Assembly (NCBI GenBank): GCA_017548545.1 | Contig: JAFYZW010000083.1 | Coordinates: 62,001 to 126,000 of the forward strand | Direction of reading: 5' to 3' | Source of the DNA: Bacteroidales bacterium | Lineage (GTDB): Bacteria; Bacteroidota; Bacteroidia; Bacteroidales; UBA3663 | Length of the DNA stretch: 64,000 bases | Part shown: one piece after another, positions 33,274 to 40,855 of the stretch | Layout: each line of letters opens with the position of its first letter | Position numbering within the stretch: position 1 is the stretch's first letter | Notes under the pieces: generated by a model | What the model was told of the DNA's origin: nothing | What the model saw: the letters and a program-made list of their open reading frames with translations, nothing else | Databases searched by the model: none | Position numbers and translations under genes: made by a program

Positions 33274-34089
33274 ATGGATTTCTTTATTCATTCTACTAAA
33301 GCAAGTGATTCTGCAAAGCTGCAGAAATTGCAGAAGGATTACAAGTTGGCGGGACTCGGCTTTTACTGGAAGGTAGTCGAGCTGTTGATGTTATGCCCCA
33401 TCAAGGTACATTTCAATAGCATCTTGACTTTGAGAGAACCTCCTATCAGTTTCAACGTGGTCAAGGCAATCATCAACGATTATGATCTCTTTAATGTCGA
33501 TGAAAACAACTATGTCACCTTGAAGGTCGACAAAGGGAATGGCATCGGAGAAAAATCGCTCGAAAGTTACCTCTCTTTTTTTTGTTCTTCCTCGCGCGCC
33601 TCAGATGCGTCACATACGTCACGTGCGTCATCACACGCGTCATCAGGCGCGTCATCAGATGCGTGTACACCCGCCCGTTCCTCTTTTAAAGAAAAAAAAG
33701 ATAATAAAATTAATGACTCTTTAGTCATAAATAAAATTGAGAGAAAGGAAGATGAAGGCACACAAAGCGACGTTTCTCGCTACACAGAGGCTCTTTGTAA
33801 AAATAGGCCAGACATAGCAGAAGAAGTGATGTTTGAATCGTTTTTGAAAAAGAACTGCCCCCATTTATCTGAAATGGAACAACCACTGACAATGACAGAA
33901 TATGGCTGGCTTAAGAAATCATATACAGATGCGCAGATTCAAGATGTTTTGCTCGATATGGAAAACGATACGAATGTTGTTCGAAGTAAGCGAAGTGCAT
34001 ATCATACGGCTTTATCTTGGCTCAGAAAAAGGCATGGGGATCAGTCTCATTCTGCCCATTATGCATCTAACAATTATTTTCCCTATTGA
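33274..34089 (+). CDS. DUF4373 (Lin1244/Lin1753-type) replication-like protein
   Basis: The 271-residue product begins with the domain MDFFIHSTKASDSAKLQKLQ ... KLAGLGFYWKVVELLM, found at the N-terminus of phage and mobile-element replication or helicase-loader proteins. Residues 105-135 are a Ser/Ala/Asp low-complexity stretch coded by short GCGTCATCA-type repeats, with T8 and A8 homopolymers on each side. A C-terminal helical region follows (EYGWLKKSYTDAQIQDVLLD). This suggests a mobile-element origin, although no integrase is present in the window. The A/T-rich codons match the preceding gene. Confidence 0.78.
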   Translation: MDFFIHSTKASDSAKLQKLQKDYKLAGLGFYWKVVELLMLCPIKVHFNSILTLREPPISFNVVKAIINDYDLFNVDENNYVTLKVDKGNGIGEKSLESYLSFFCSSSRASDASHTSRASSHASSGASSDACTPARSSFKEKKDNKINDSLVINKIERKEDEGTQSDVSRYTEALCKNRPDIAEEVMFESFLKKNCPHLSEMEQPLTMTEYGWLKKSYTDAQIQDVLLDMENDTNVVRSKRSAYHTALSWLRKRHGDQSHSAHYASNNYFPY

Positions 34090-34118
34090 TAAACTTCAAT
34101 TTTTGCTGTTAAAAACTA

Positions 34119-34562
34119 ATGAAACACATTGTAGAAAACGTGGAAGAGATGTACCACGCAAAAGAACCTTTTGGCGAAGTGATTGTCGATGAAGTGCTGA
34201 ATATCTTTCGGCATTACAAGTTGATTTATCCCGAGGATGTCGCACTGCTGATGGATGTGAAGGTGCGAGACCTTCGTTCTGCATGGTTTATGCTGACCGG
34301 AACACGTCTCATCGACGTGATCACCGAATGGCGACTGAGGCAGGCCCAGGACGTTATCCGAGAGAGGATAAACAACCTTCCTATGGATAAACGAGGGAAG
34401 CAAACCATCAAGAAATTGCTTTCAGAGGTGGCAAATCGTTGTGGATGGCGAACCGAAAGGGTGATGTCGCATGTCTTCGAACGCTATTGTGGTTGCTCAG
34501 CCATAGAATGGGTGGATAAAGCACTCTCACGGCCGTCAGAGTGCTTGCCACAACAGAAGTAG
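34119..34562 (+). CDS. AraC-type helix-turn-helix protein
   Basis: The 147-residue protein has a double HTH of the AraC type without a ligand-binding domain. The first unit is ALLMDVKVRDLRSAWFML followed by WRLRQAQDVI; the second is KLLSEVANRCGWRTERVMSH followed by the FERYCGCSAIEWV end typical of AraC. The last 14 codons (KALSRPSECLPQQK) are made of the first tandem palindromic unit, so the natural C-terminus may have been replaced by repeat sequence. It begins 29 bases after the DUF4373 gene and is likely co-transcribed. Confidence 0.75.
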   Translation: MKHIVENVEEMYHAKEPFGEVIVDEVLNIFRHYKLIYPEDVALLMDVKVRDLRSAWFMLTGTRLIDVITEWRLRQAQDVIRERINNLPMDKRGKQTIKKLLSEVANRCGWRTERVMSHVFERYCGCSAIEWVDKALSRPSECLPQQK

Positions 34563-34893
34563 CATTCTGACGGCCGACAAAATGCTTTCTCCAATCGGAT
34601 AAAGCACTCTCACGGCCGTCATAATGCTTGCCACAACAAAAGTAGCACTCTGTCGGCCGACAGAGTACTCGCTCCAATCGGAAATAGCATTCTCACGGCC
34701 GACATAATGCTTGCGGCAAAAGAAGTAGCACTCCAACGGCCGACAAAGTACTCGCTCCAATCGAAAGTAGCACTCTGACGGCCGACATAATGCTCTCTCC
34801 AATCGGAAACAGCACTCCCACGGCCGACATAATGCTTCCCACAAAAGAAGTAGCATTCTGACGGCCGACATAGTACTATCTGCGATAGAAGAG
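34521..34893. repeat. Nine tandem 41/42-bp palindromic units centred on CGGCCG
   Basis: Units begin at 34521, 34562, 34604, 34645, 34687, 34728, 34770, 34812 and 34853. Each has a palindromic half of about 24 bases (GCAYTCTGACGGCCGACATAATGCTT type) and a spacer of about 17 bases. Two spacer types occur: CCACAACAGAAGTA-like (units 1, 3, 5, 8) and CTCCAATCGGAAATA-like (units 2, 4, 6, 7). Spacers are related to each other, unlike CRISPR spacers. Apparent Cys/Arg/Pro-rich reading frames on the minus strand are by-products of the repeat. A lone copy of the palindrome is at 916-947. Confidence 0.95.
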
Positions 34894-35080
34894 TGTAAAT
34901 CATCTTCGAAAAAGATCGTATTCCCATATTCAGAGCCTCTTAAACGCGAAAAAATGGTACTTTCCCATACAAAAGGCTCATAATCGGGAATTATTCCGTA
35001 ATAATTGGGGATAAAAACAGGACTTTTTCCGAAAATGGGTGTAAAGTCGCCCTTTTCTTGGATATATGAAATCTTTTTCG

Positions 35081-35088
35081 TATCTTTG
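35081..35088 (+). promoter_or_regulatory. -7 promoter element for the DUF1593 gene
   Basis: TATCTTTG lies 38 bases before the ATG at 35119. The stretch 34894-35080 is otherwise unremarkable A/T-rich sequence. Confidence 0.65.
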
Positions 35089-35118
35089 CGGCAGAAAACC
35101 TGATAATCGAAAAGAAAG

Positions 35119-36624
35119 ATGAGAAAGCCGTTCTTATTATTGACCTTGTTCGTGGGGCTCGTATGGCTTGGAGGGAGCATGGAGGCTCGTGCCAATGACA
35201 GCAGCGAGATGCCAAAGCACCGCGTGATTATCCTGACTGATGCGGAGAATGAGCCTGATGATACGGAGTCGCTTGTCCGACTGATGCTCTACACCAATCG
35301 GATTGACGTGCGCGGACTGATTGCCACCACATCGACCCACATGAGGAACCGCATCGCTCCCGAGTCCATCCATCGTGTGATTGATGCCTACGGACAAGTG
35401 CGCAGTAACCTGCTGAAGCATGAGGCGGGATTTCCCGAGGCCGACGCATTGCACGCGCTCGTGAAGAGAGGCTCGACGTTCTATGGCATGAATGGAGTGG
35501 GGAAGGGCAAGAACTCGGAAGGCTCCGACTGGATTGTCGGCGAACTGCTGCGCACCGATGACGACAGGCCGCTGTGGGTTTGCGCATGGGGTGGAGCCAA
35601 TGTGCTGGCTCAGGCGCTCTATCAGCTGAGGGCAACGCAGTCGGCAGCCAATCTGGAGCGACTTGTCGGCAAGCTGCGCGTCTATACCATCTCCGATCAG
35701 GACGACACGGGCACCTGGATGCGCCGTGAGTTCCCCAAACTGTTCTACATCGTCAGCCCGGGTGGCTATGGCAATGCCACATGGACGGGCATGATGCAGG
35801 TGGCCGAGGGTGCCGACAACGAGAAGGTGTCGAACCGATGGCTTGCCGAAAACATCCAGCAGGGACATGGCCCGCTCGGGGCTTGTTATCCCGACGTGGC
35901 CTACGGCATGGAGGGCGATACGCCGTCGTGGCTCAATCTGATTCCCAACGGCCTGAATGAGCCGGAGCATCCCGACTGGGGCGGATGGGGTGGACGATAC
36001 GCGTTCTACAAGCCACGTCGCGAGGATTGCGACCCCACGGGCTTCAATGGTTCCATCCCGATTGAGGAGGAGACTCGTGCCATTTGGACGAATGCTGTCG
36101 ATCGTTATACACCTTACAAATTCAATGAATATGGTTGTGCCGTGCGAAGTGACACTGCCACCTACAGCACTCCACAGGCTAGCGTATGGCGTTGGCGCAG
36201 CGAGGTGCAGAACGACTTTGCCGCACGCATGGACTGGTGTACCAAGGATTATGCCGAAGCCAATCATGCTCCCGTGGCCATGGCACGACTGATGACGGAG
36301 GTGGCGGGCTACGGCGAGGACAACAATGCGCCTCGCGAAATAACCAACATGACGGTGAAGGGTGGCGATACGTTCATGCTCGATGCCACGGGTTCGAGCG
36401 ATCCCGATGGCGACAACCTGAGCTACCTGTGGTTCCAGTACCCGGAAGCGGGGAGCCTGAAACAGATTGTCCCCATCCTAGGTTCACCCAACATCTACCA
36501 TGTGAAGGTGCAGGCTCCGAAGGTCGAGAAACCCGAGACCTTGCATTTCATCCTAAAGGTGACCGACAAGGGCACGCCTGCCCTCACAAGTTATCGCCGC
36601 GTCGTGGTTACTGTAATCAAATAA
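35119..36624 (+). CDS. Secreted DUF1593 protein, nucleoside-hydrolase-like fold
   Basis: The 501-residue protein has a signal peptide (MRKPFLLLTLFVGLVWLGGS) and a DUF1593 domain starting HRVIILTDAENEPDDTESLV, whose Asp cluster resembles the metal site of inosine-uridine nucleoside hydrolases. WVCAWGGANVLAQALYQL and YTISDQDDTGTWMRREFP also match the family. The last 100 residues form a beta-rich domain (DATGSSDPDGDNLSYLWFQY), as in PKD/Ig-like modules. These proteins are predicted to act on glycosidic bonds, but no activity is established to my knowledge. Confidence 0.85.
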   Translation: MRKPFLLLTLFVGLVWLGGSMEARANDSSEMPKHRVIILTDAENEPDDTESLVRLMLYTNRIDVRGLIATTSTHMRNRIAPESIHRVIDAYGQVRSNLLKHEAGFPEADALHALVKRGSTFYGMNGVGKGKNSEGSDWIVGELLRTDDDRPLWVCAWGGANVLAQALYQLRATQSAANLERLVGKLRVYTISDQDDTGTWMRREFPKLFYIVSPGGYGNATWTGMMQVAEGADNEKVSNRWLAENIQQGHGPLGACYPDVAYGMEGDTPSWLNLIPNGLNEPEHPDWGGWGGRYAFYKPRREDCDPTGFNGSIPIEEETRAIWTNAVDRYTPYKFNEYGCAVRSDTATYSTPQASVWRWRSEVQNDFAARMDWCTKDYAEANHAPVAMARLMTEVAGYGEDNNAPREITNMTVKGGDTFMLDATGSSDPDGDNLSYLWFQYPEAGSLKQIVPILGSPNIYHVKVQAPKVEKPETLHFILKVTDKGTPALTSYRRVVVTVIK

Positions 36625-36689
36625 CAGAACTAATTAACAATTAATAATTAACAAATAACATCTTTTTTCTTATTCAAAATTTACTTACA

Positions 36690-37313
36690 ATGAAAAAGAG
36701 TTTGTTTATTAGTGCAGTAGTAATGTTGCTTGGGTTGACAGCCTGCAACAAGCAGCAGAGTGTGCCAGAGACACCCCAAGGTCCAGCGTTTGATGAAGTG
36801 CTTATGACGCGCCGTAGCATCCGTAGCTACGATGCCACCAAGACCATTAGCAAGGAAGAGGTGCGCCAGTTGTTGGCCGCCGTGCAGGAAGCTCCCTCAT
36901 GGGCCAATCAGCAGCCTACGAAGTATTATGTTGCCATCAGCCCTGAGAAGCTGGAGGCTGTGCAGAATGCTATCTATGGGAACAAGGAACGTGTGGCAGG
37001 TGCGCCTGTGCTCATCGTCTCGACCTACGAACGTGGTAAGTCGGGCTTCTTCCGTGGACAGCCCACCAACGAGATTGGCGATGGTTGGGGTGCCTATGAC
37101 AATGGTTTGAGCAACTGCTACCTCGTTCTCAAGGCTCGTGCCATGGGCTTCGACACCCTCATCATGGGTATGCGCGACGGTGATGCTCTTCGCTCCATCT
37201 TCAATATCCCTGCCGAGGAGACGGTGATGGCTGTCATCTCGCTGGGTTATCGCAATCAGGAGCCTAACCAGCCTGAGCATAGGCCGCTTGACGAAGTCGT
37301 CAAGTTCTTCTGA
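36690..37313 (+). CDS. Nitroreductase-family lipoprotein
   Basis: The 207-residue product has a lipoprotein signal (SLFISAVVMLLGLTAC) with the lipobox LTAC. The rest is a short nitroreductase: the FMN-phosphate binding start MTRRSIRSYD, PSWANQQPTKYYVA and a C-terminal MAVISLGY. Most nitroreductases are cytosolic FMN enzymes, so a lipobox form suggests a periplasmic, membrane-tethered flavoprotein. It follows the DUF1593 gene by 65 bases of repetitive AATTAACAATTAA leader sequence. Confidence 0.87.
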   Translation: MKKSLFISAVVMLLGLTACNKQQSVPETPQGPAFDEVLMTRRSIRSYDATKTISKEEVRQLLAAVQEAPSWANQQPTKYYVAISPEKLEAVQNAIYGNKERVAGAPVLIVSTYERGKSGFFRGQPTNEIGDGWGAYDNGLSNCYLVLKARAMGFDTLIMGMRDGDALRSIFNIPAEETVMAVISLGYRNQEPNQPEHRPLDEVVKFF

Positions 37314-37321
37314 TAAAAAAA

Positions 37322-37356
37322 CAAGCCGTGCGGAGTGAAAAGCTTCGCACGGCTTG
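37322..37356 (-). terminator. Intrinsic terminator of the VWA-tubulin-protease operon
   Basis: CAAGCCGTGCG (37322-37332) pairs with 37346-37356. On the minus strand the stem is followed by seven T (the A-run at 37314-37321). It lies 20 bases past the protease gene stop; for the plus-strand nitroreductase it would lack a T-tract. Confidence 0.8.
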
Positions 37357-37375
37357 CTGTATCAGGGGGGTGATG

Positions 37376-40300
37376 TCAGTTGAGGATGGCGACCTGGTCG
37401 ATCTTGAGGTTCTGAATCTGCAGCTCGATGAGCTTGTAGCGGGAGTCGAGGTCGAGATCGGCAGGACGTGAGCTGAAGTAGCGTTGGTAGGTGTCGCGCC
37501 AAACGTTGCGGTCGGCCTGCGAGTCGGTGTGGATGAAAACCATTTTCTCGAGGGTCTCGTCGAGGGTGACGCCCGTCTGGACAATGTGCAGGAAGCAGTC
37601 GCTGCGTTTGTCGAGCAAAGGCATGAGCTGCGCCACGTCGCTGGCCTTGTCGCTGAGATACGGATAACGCGTCTTGTCGGTGAGATATTCAACCATCGAG
37701 AAGCCCGAGTAGGCCTTGCGCAACTGAGTGATGACCTTGTCGCGTATCTGAATCTTGAACTGCAGGATGTCGTCCTGCGACATCTTGTAGCTATCGACGA
37801 GGTCATAGAGGTGGAGGCCTCCGGTGATATCCTGCTTATGCTTGTCGAAGAAGGTGTCGAGCACGGCATTGTCGAGCAGTTGGATACATGGGGTGCGCGA
37901 AGGTACGGTCATCTGCTTGAGCGTCTGCTGTTCCTCTTGGCTCCACTTGCCGAGGTCGGAGACGTAATCGGCCAGGGCGTGATACTTGTTGATGAGCTTG
38001 ATCTTGATGTCGGTGAGGCTCGATACGACCATGCCGGCCAGATGGAGGCGCAGGTGCTTCTCGGCCTTTTCCTGTTCGGCATGGGCAATCCTGGACTTGA
38101 TGACGGCCGCTTCCTCGTCAAGACTTTCCTTGAGCTTGATGAGCCGATGGTGGGCATACCAAACGCCGAGGATGTAGAGGAGGATGAGGACCGCGGTGAA
38201 GACCGAAGTGATGGTAGCCATCTTGGTGAGGTCGAGGTAGAACAGGAGCCATACATCGAGCAGAAAGATGAGGATGCAGATGGCTCCCCAGAAGAGCCAT
38301 TTGCGACGGACACGCTTGAACTCCTTGATGGCCTTTGGTCGTGTCTCGGAGACGAATGTCTGATAAGCGTCCTTCTGTGTGGCTATCTCGCTTTCGAGAC
38401 GTGCGACGGACTGCTGGAAGATCTGGTCACGCTTGGAGGGGTTGGAAAGGGTCTGCAGCAGCTGTTCGTAGGAGAATCGGAGCGATGTGTAGCGTGCAGT
38501 GTCCTGTTTGAGCAGGCGCGTCTCCGAATCGATGAGGATGTGCAGGATGGAAGCGCGGATGTTGTCGTCGGTGAGGTTGAACGAGACGGTCTTGCGCTTG
38601 TCGATGCCCGATACCTTGACCTTCTCGGTGACTTCGACATCGGTGATGATGCAGGCCTGGTTGCAAAGGGCGGGGTCGTCGATGTAGGAGAAGGGGATGT
38701 AGCAATAACCCTTGTCGCCAAAGCTGGTGCCCCACGAGTTGCGGACGATATAGACCTTGTCGTCTTCGCTGAATCCGCAAATCACGAGGGCATGGTTGCC
38801 TTCGTCATGGTCCTTGATCTGCTGGTCGGTGGGACGATAGATAAAGCCGTTACCATCGGCCTGGAACGAGTCGAAGATGCGGAGCGAGATGGCGACTGGG
38901 TAGCCTTCGGAGAGGGCTGAGGTGAGCGCTTCGTGGGCAATCTCGACGTTCTTGACCGTCTTGACCAGACGCGTCTTGCCATCCTCGTAGGCTTCGGGAG
39001 AGGGCTTGATAAGGTTTTCGCCATAGGGGCAGAGGTCTTCGCTACAGATGCCCAATGCCGACATGGCGCTGACGGCTTCGAAGAAAGAGATGCCTTCCTT
39101 GAGCTTGTCCTTCCAATTCACGCCACCCGTATCGACCGCATTGTAGAAGACGAACATCTCGCTGAGGTCGGGGTTGGAGGGATTGGCCTTCTTCATGATG
39201 TATTCGAAGATGGAAACCATGGAGAATGCCGAGCAGGTGCCGAGGGTGCCCTGGTTCTTGGGTATCGTGAAGTTGGAACGCAGATCTACGCTGCGCTCGT
39301 TGGTCTGTCGGGGCACGTATGTTTCCTCAAATAGACGCACTTCGCGGTCGGTGGGCATCAGGCGGAAGATTTGCCCTTCGAAGTTGAAGCCGCCATCGGA
39401 AAGGCGTTTCTTCGAGTCTTCGACGGCCTTGACCTGTACCTTGATGGCATCGAGTTCCTCCTGCTTCTTGCGGATGAAGGCGGTTCGCTGGCGTATTTGT
39501 GCGCGAAGCAGCTTCATCTCGTCGAGGGGCAGATAGACGTGCTCGTTGATGTCGGTCGGGGTGGTCAGGACTCCGCGATGCACGCGACGCGGCTGGTCGG
39601 CGGTAGCTTCCTCGATATGGACCTGCTTGTTGTCTTCGGTGATGAAGAGGTTGATGGTCTCGGCATCGCAGTCGTCGAGGGTAAGCTGTTCCTTGTGGTA
39701 CTGTATGCCCTGCAAGAGGGCATCATCCTCGCCGAGCAGTTGCGCCATGATGGCCTGCTTGTGGGGGAGGGAAAGACGTTCGTCGTTGATGAACGACTGC
39801 ATGTCGTTGATCGAAGCATCGATGCGCTGCTGCAATTCCTTTTCGAGTTGCTGCATCTCGCTGAGCGACAAGGCTCCACGGGCGTTGGCTTCGGCAATCT
39901 TCGGATCGACACGGTCGTGCACGAAGTCCTTGTAGAGCTGCACATGACGGCTGAGGAGGCGCAGGGCGGTATCGGAGGCCTCGTTGACGTTGATCTTCGT
40001 CTCTTCGACACGTTCGCGTCCCAATACCTCAAGATAGGCGTTGTGGAGCAGGTAATCGACGAAGTAAATCTTGTCGAAGGCAAGCATCGAGATGCCGAAG
40101 GTGGTCACGTCGATGTCGTTGCCGAGCTGGTTGGCGGGGAAGATGGCTGGATAATGTTCGACGGCAAGGAGCGCGAATTCGCCCAGGATGCGCAGCAATC
40201 CCTCACGGTCGAGGTTGAGCGCGAGGCCCTGCGTATTGGAGTCCTCGAAGAGCAGGAGACGGTGCACGTCGGCATGTGCGATAACCTCGCGTGCCACCTT

Positions 40301-40855
40301 GCGACAGGTGTCGCTGTGCTGCTCCATCAGGTCGGGAAGCTTTGCCTTGGCATCCTCGCCGGTGACAAGGAGCGGTGCCAGCACGGCAGGCAATCCCATC
40401 ACGTCGATGAGATAGGGTTTGCCCGACTTGCGGATGGCGGCGATGAGCTGGAGGGCGATGGACCAACAGTGTTCGTCATAGAGGGGCAGGTAGAGGCAGA
40501 GGTTGAGCATGCCCGTCTCGCCCGGGTTGTCGATGGTGACGGTGCGATTGAAGAGCTCGACGAAGTATTGTTGCAGCTGTGCGGCATTGGTGAGCGTCGG
40601 GCTCGGGTCGGCCTCGACATGGTAGCGGTAGCTGATGCCCGAGGTGAAGGTGGTCTCGACTTCGATGGGCTTCTGGACGAGCTTCTGAATCCGCAAACCG
40701 CCATCGGCATCGGCCGTGTCGCACGAGAATATCTGCAGATAGTCGCAGGCATCGCCGGCACCGTACATCAGGGTGTACTGCTTGAGGAAGGGAGCCGCTT
40801 CGGTGAGCTCCCTTCCGATAAGCAGGTGTGCCGTATGTCGCATTTTGCTGTTCAT
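37376..40855 (-). CDS. Papain-fold (C1) protease with two membrane segments
   Basis: The 1159-residue protein has no signal peptide. An N-terminal region of about 450 residues is unrecognised; it is followed by a coiled segment (450-485) and a C1A peptidase domain from about 510 to 740: the QGTLGTCSAF nucleophile Cys541, GNHALVICGF His688 and VRNSWGTSFGDKGYCYIP Asn706. Two membrane helices follow (about 853-873 and 878-900), then a helical tail of 260 residues. Both large parts are therefore likely on the cytoplasmic side. Its ATG overlaps the stop of the tubulin-like gene by one base, a sign of translational coupling. Prodomain-like control could come from the N-terminal part. The targets are unknown. 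Confidence 0.82.
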   Translation of the reverse strand: MNSKMRHTAHLLIGRELTEAAPFLKQYTLMYGAGDACDYLQIFSCDTADADGGLRIQKLVQKPIEVETTFTSGISYRYHVEADPSPTLTNAAQLQQYFVELFNRTVTIDNPGETGMLNLCLYLPLYDEHCWSIALQLIAAIRKSGKPYLIDVMGLPAVLAPLLVTGEDAKAKLPDLMEQHSDTCRKVAREVIAHADVHRLLLFEDSNTQGLALNLDREGLLRILGEFALLAVEHYPAIFPANQLGNDIDVTTFGISMLAFDKIYFVDYLLHNAYLEVLGRERVEETKINVNEASDTALRLLSRHVQLYKDFVHDRVDPKIAEANARGALSLSEMQQLEKELQQRIDASINDMQSFINDERLSLPHKQAIMAQLLGEDDALLQGIQYHKEQLTLDDCDAETINLFITEDNKQVHIEEATADQPRRVHRGVLTTPTDINEHVYLPLDEMKLLRAQIRQRTAFIRKKQEELDAIKVQVKAVEDSKKRLSDGGFNFEGQIFRLMPTDREVRLFEETYVPRQTNERSVDLRSNFTIPKNQGTLGTCSAFSMVSIFEYIMKKANPSNPDLSEMFVFYNAVDTGGVNWKDKLKEGISFFEAVSAMSALGICSEDLCPYGENLIKPSPEAYEDGKTRLVKTVKNVEIAHEALTSALSEGYPVAISLRIFDSFQADGNGFIYRPTDQQIKDHDEGNHALVICGFSEDDKVYIVRNSWGTSFGDKGYCYIPFSYIDDPALCNQACIITDVEVTEKVKVSGIDKRKTVSFNLTDDNIRASILHILIDSETRLLKQDTARYTSLRFSYEQLLQTLSNPSKRDQIFQQSVARLESEIATQKDAYQTFVSETRPKAIKEFKRVRRKWLFWGAICILIFLLDVWLLFYLDLTKMATITSVFTAVLILLYILGVWYAHHRLIKLKESLDEEAAVIKSRIAHAEQEKAEKHLRLHLAGMVVSSLTDIKIKLINKYHALADYVSDLGKWSQEEQQTLKQMTVPSRTPCIQLLDNAVLDTFFDKHKQDITGGLHLYDLVDSYKMSQDDILQFKIQIRDKVITQLRKAYSGFSMVEYLTDKTRYPYLSDKASDVAQLMPLLDKRSDCFLHIVQTGVTLDETLEKMVFIHTDSQADRNVWRDTYQRYFSSRPADLDLDSRYKLIELQIQNLKIDQVAILN

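Noticed and set aside
34521-34893. CRISPR-like repeat array
   Set aside because: Repeats are evenly spaced, but the spacers fall into two related types instead of being unique, the units are palindromes that vary, and no cas gene is near.
31302-34900. Intact prophage or integrative element
   Set aside because: No integrase, structural phage gene, mobilisation gene or attachment-site repeat was seen; only a replication-type protein and repeats are present.
34536-35195. Minus-strand reading frames giving Cys/Arg/Pro-rich repeat proteins
   Set aside because: They are translations of the tandem palindromes with no leader, no promoter and no protein-like composition.
37322-37356. Terminator for the plus-strand nitroreductase gene
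   Set aside because: The T-tract is on the minus-strand side, so it fits the protease operon; it may still slow plus-strand transcription.
37484-38920. 478-codon plus-strand frame opposite the protease gene
   Set aside because: It is antisense to a gene with clear catalytic motifs; long open frames opposite G/C-ending codons are expected.
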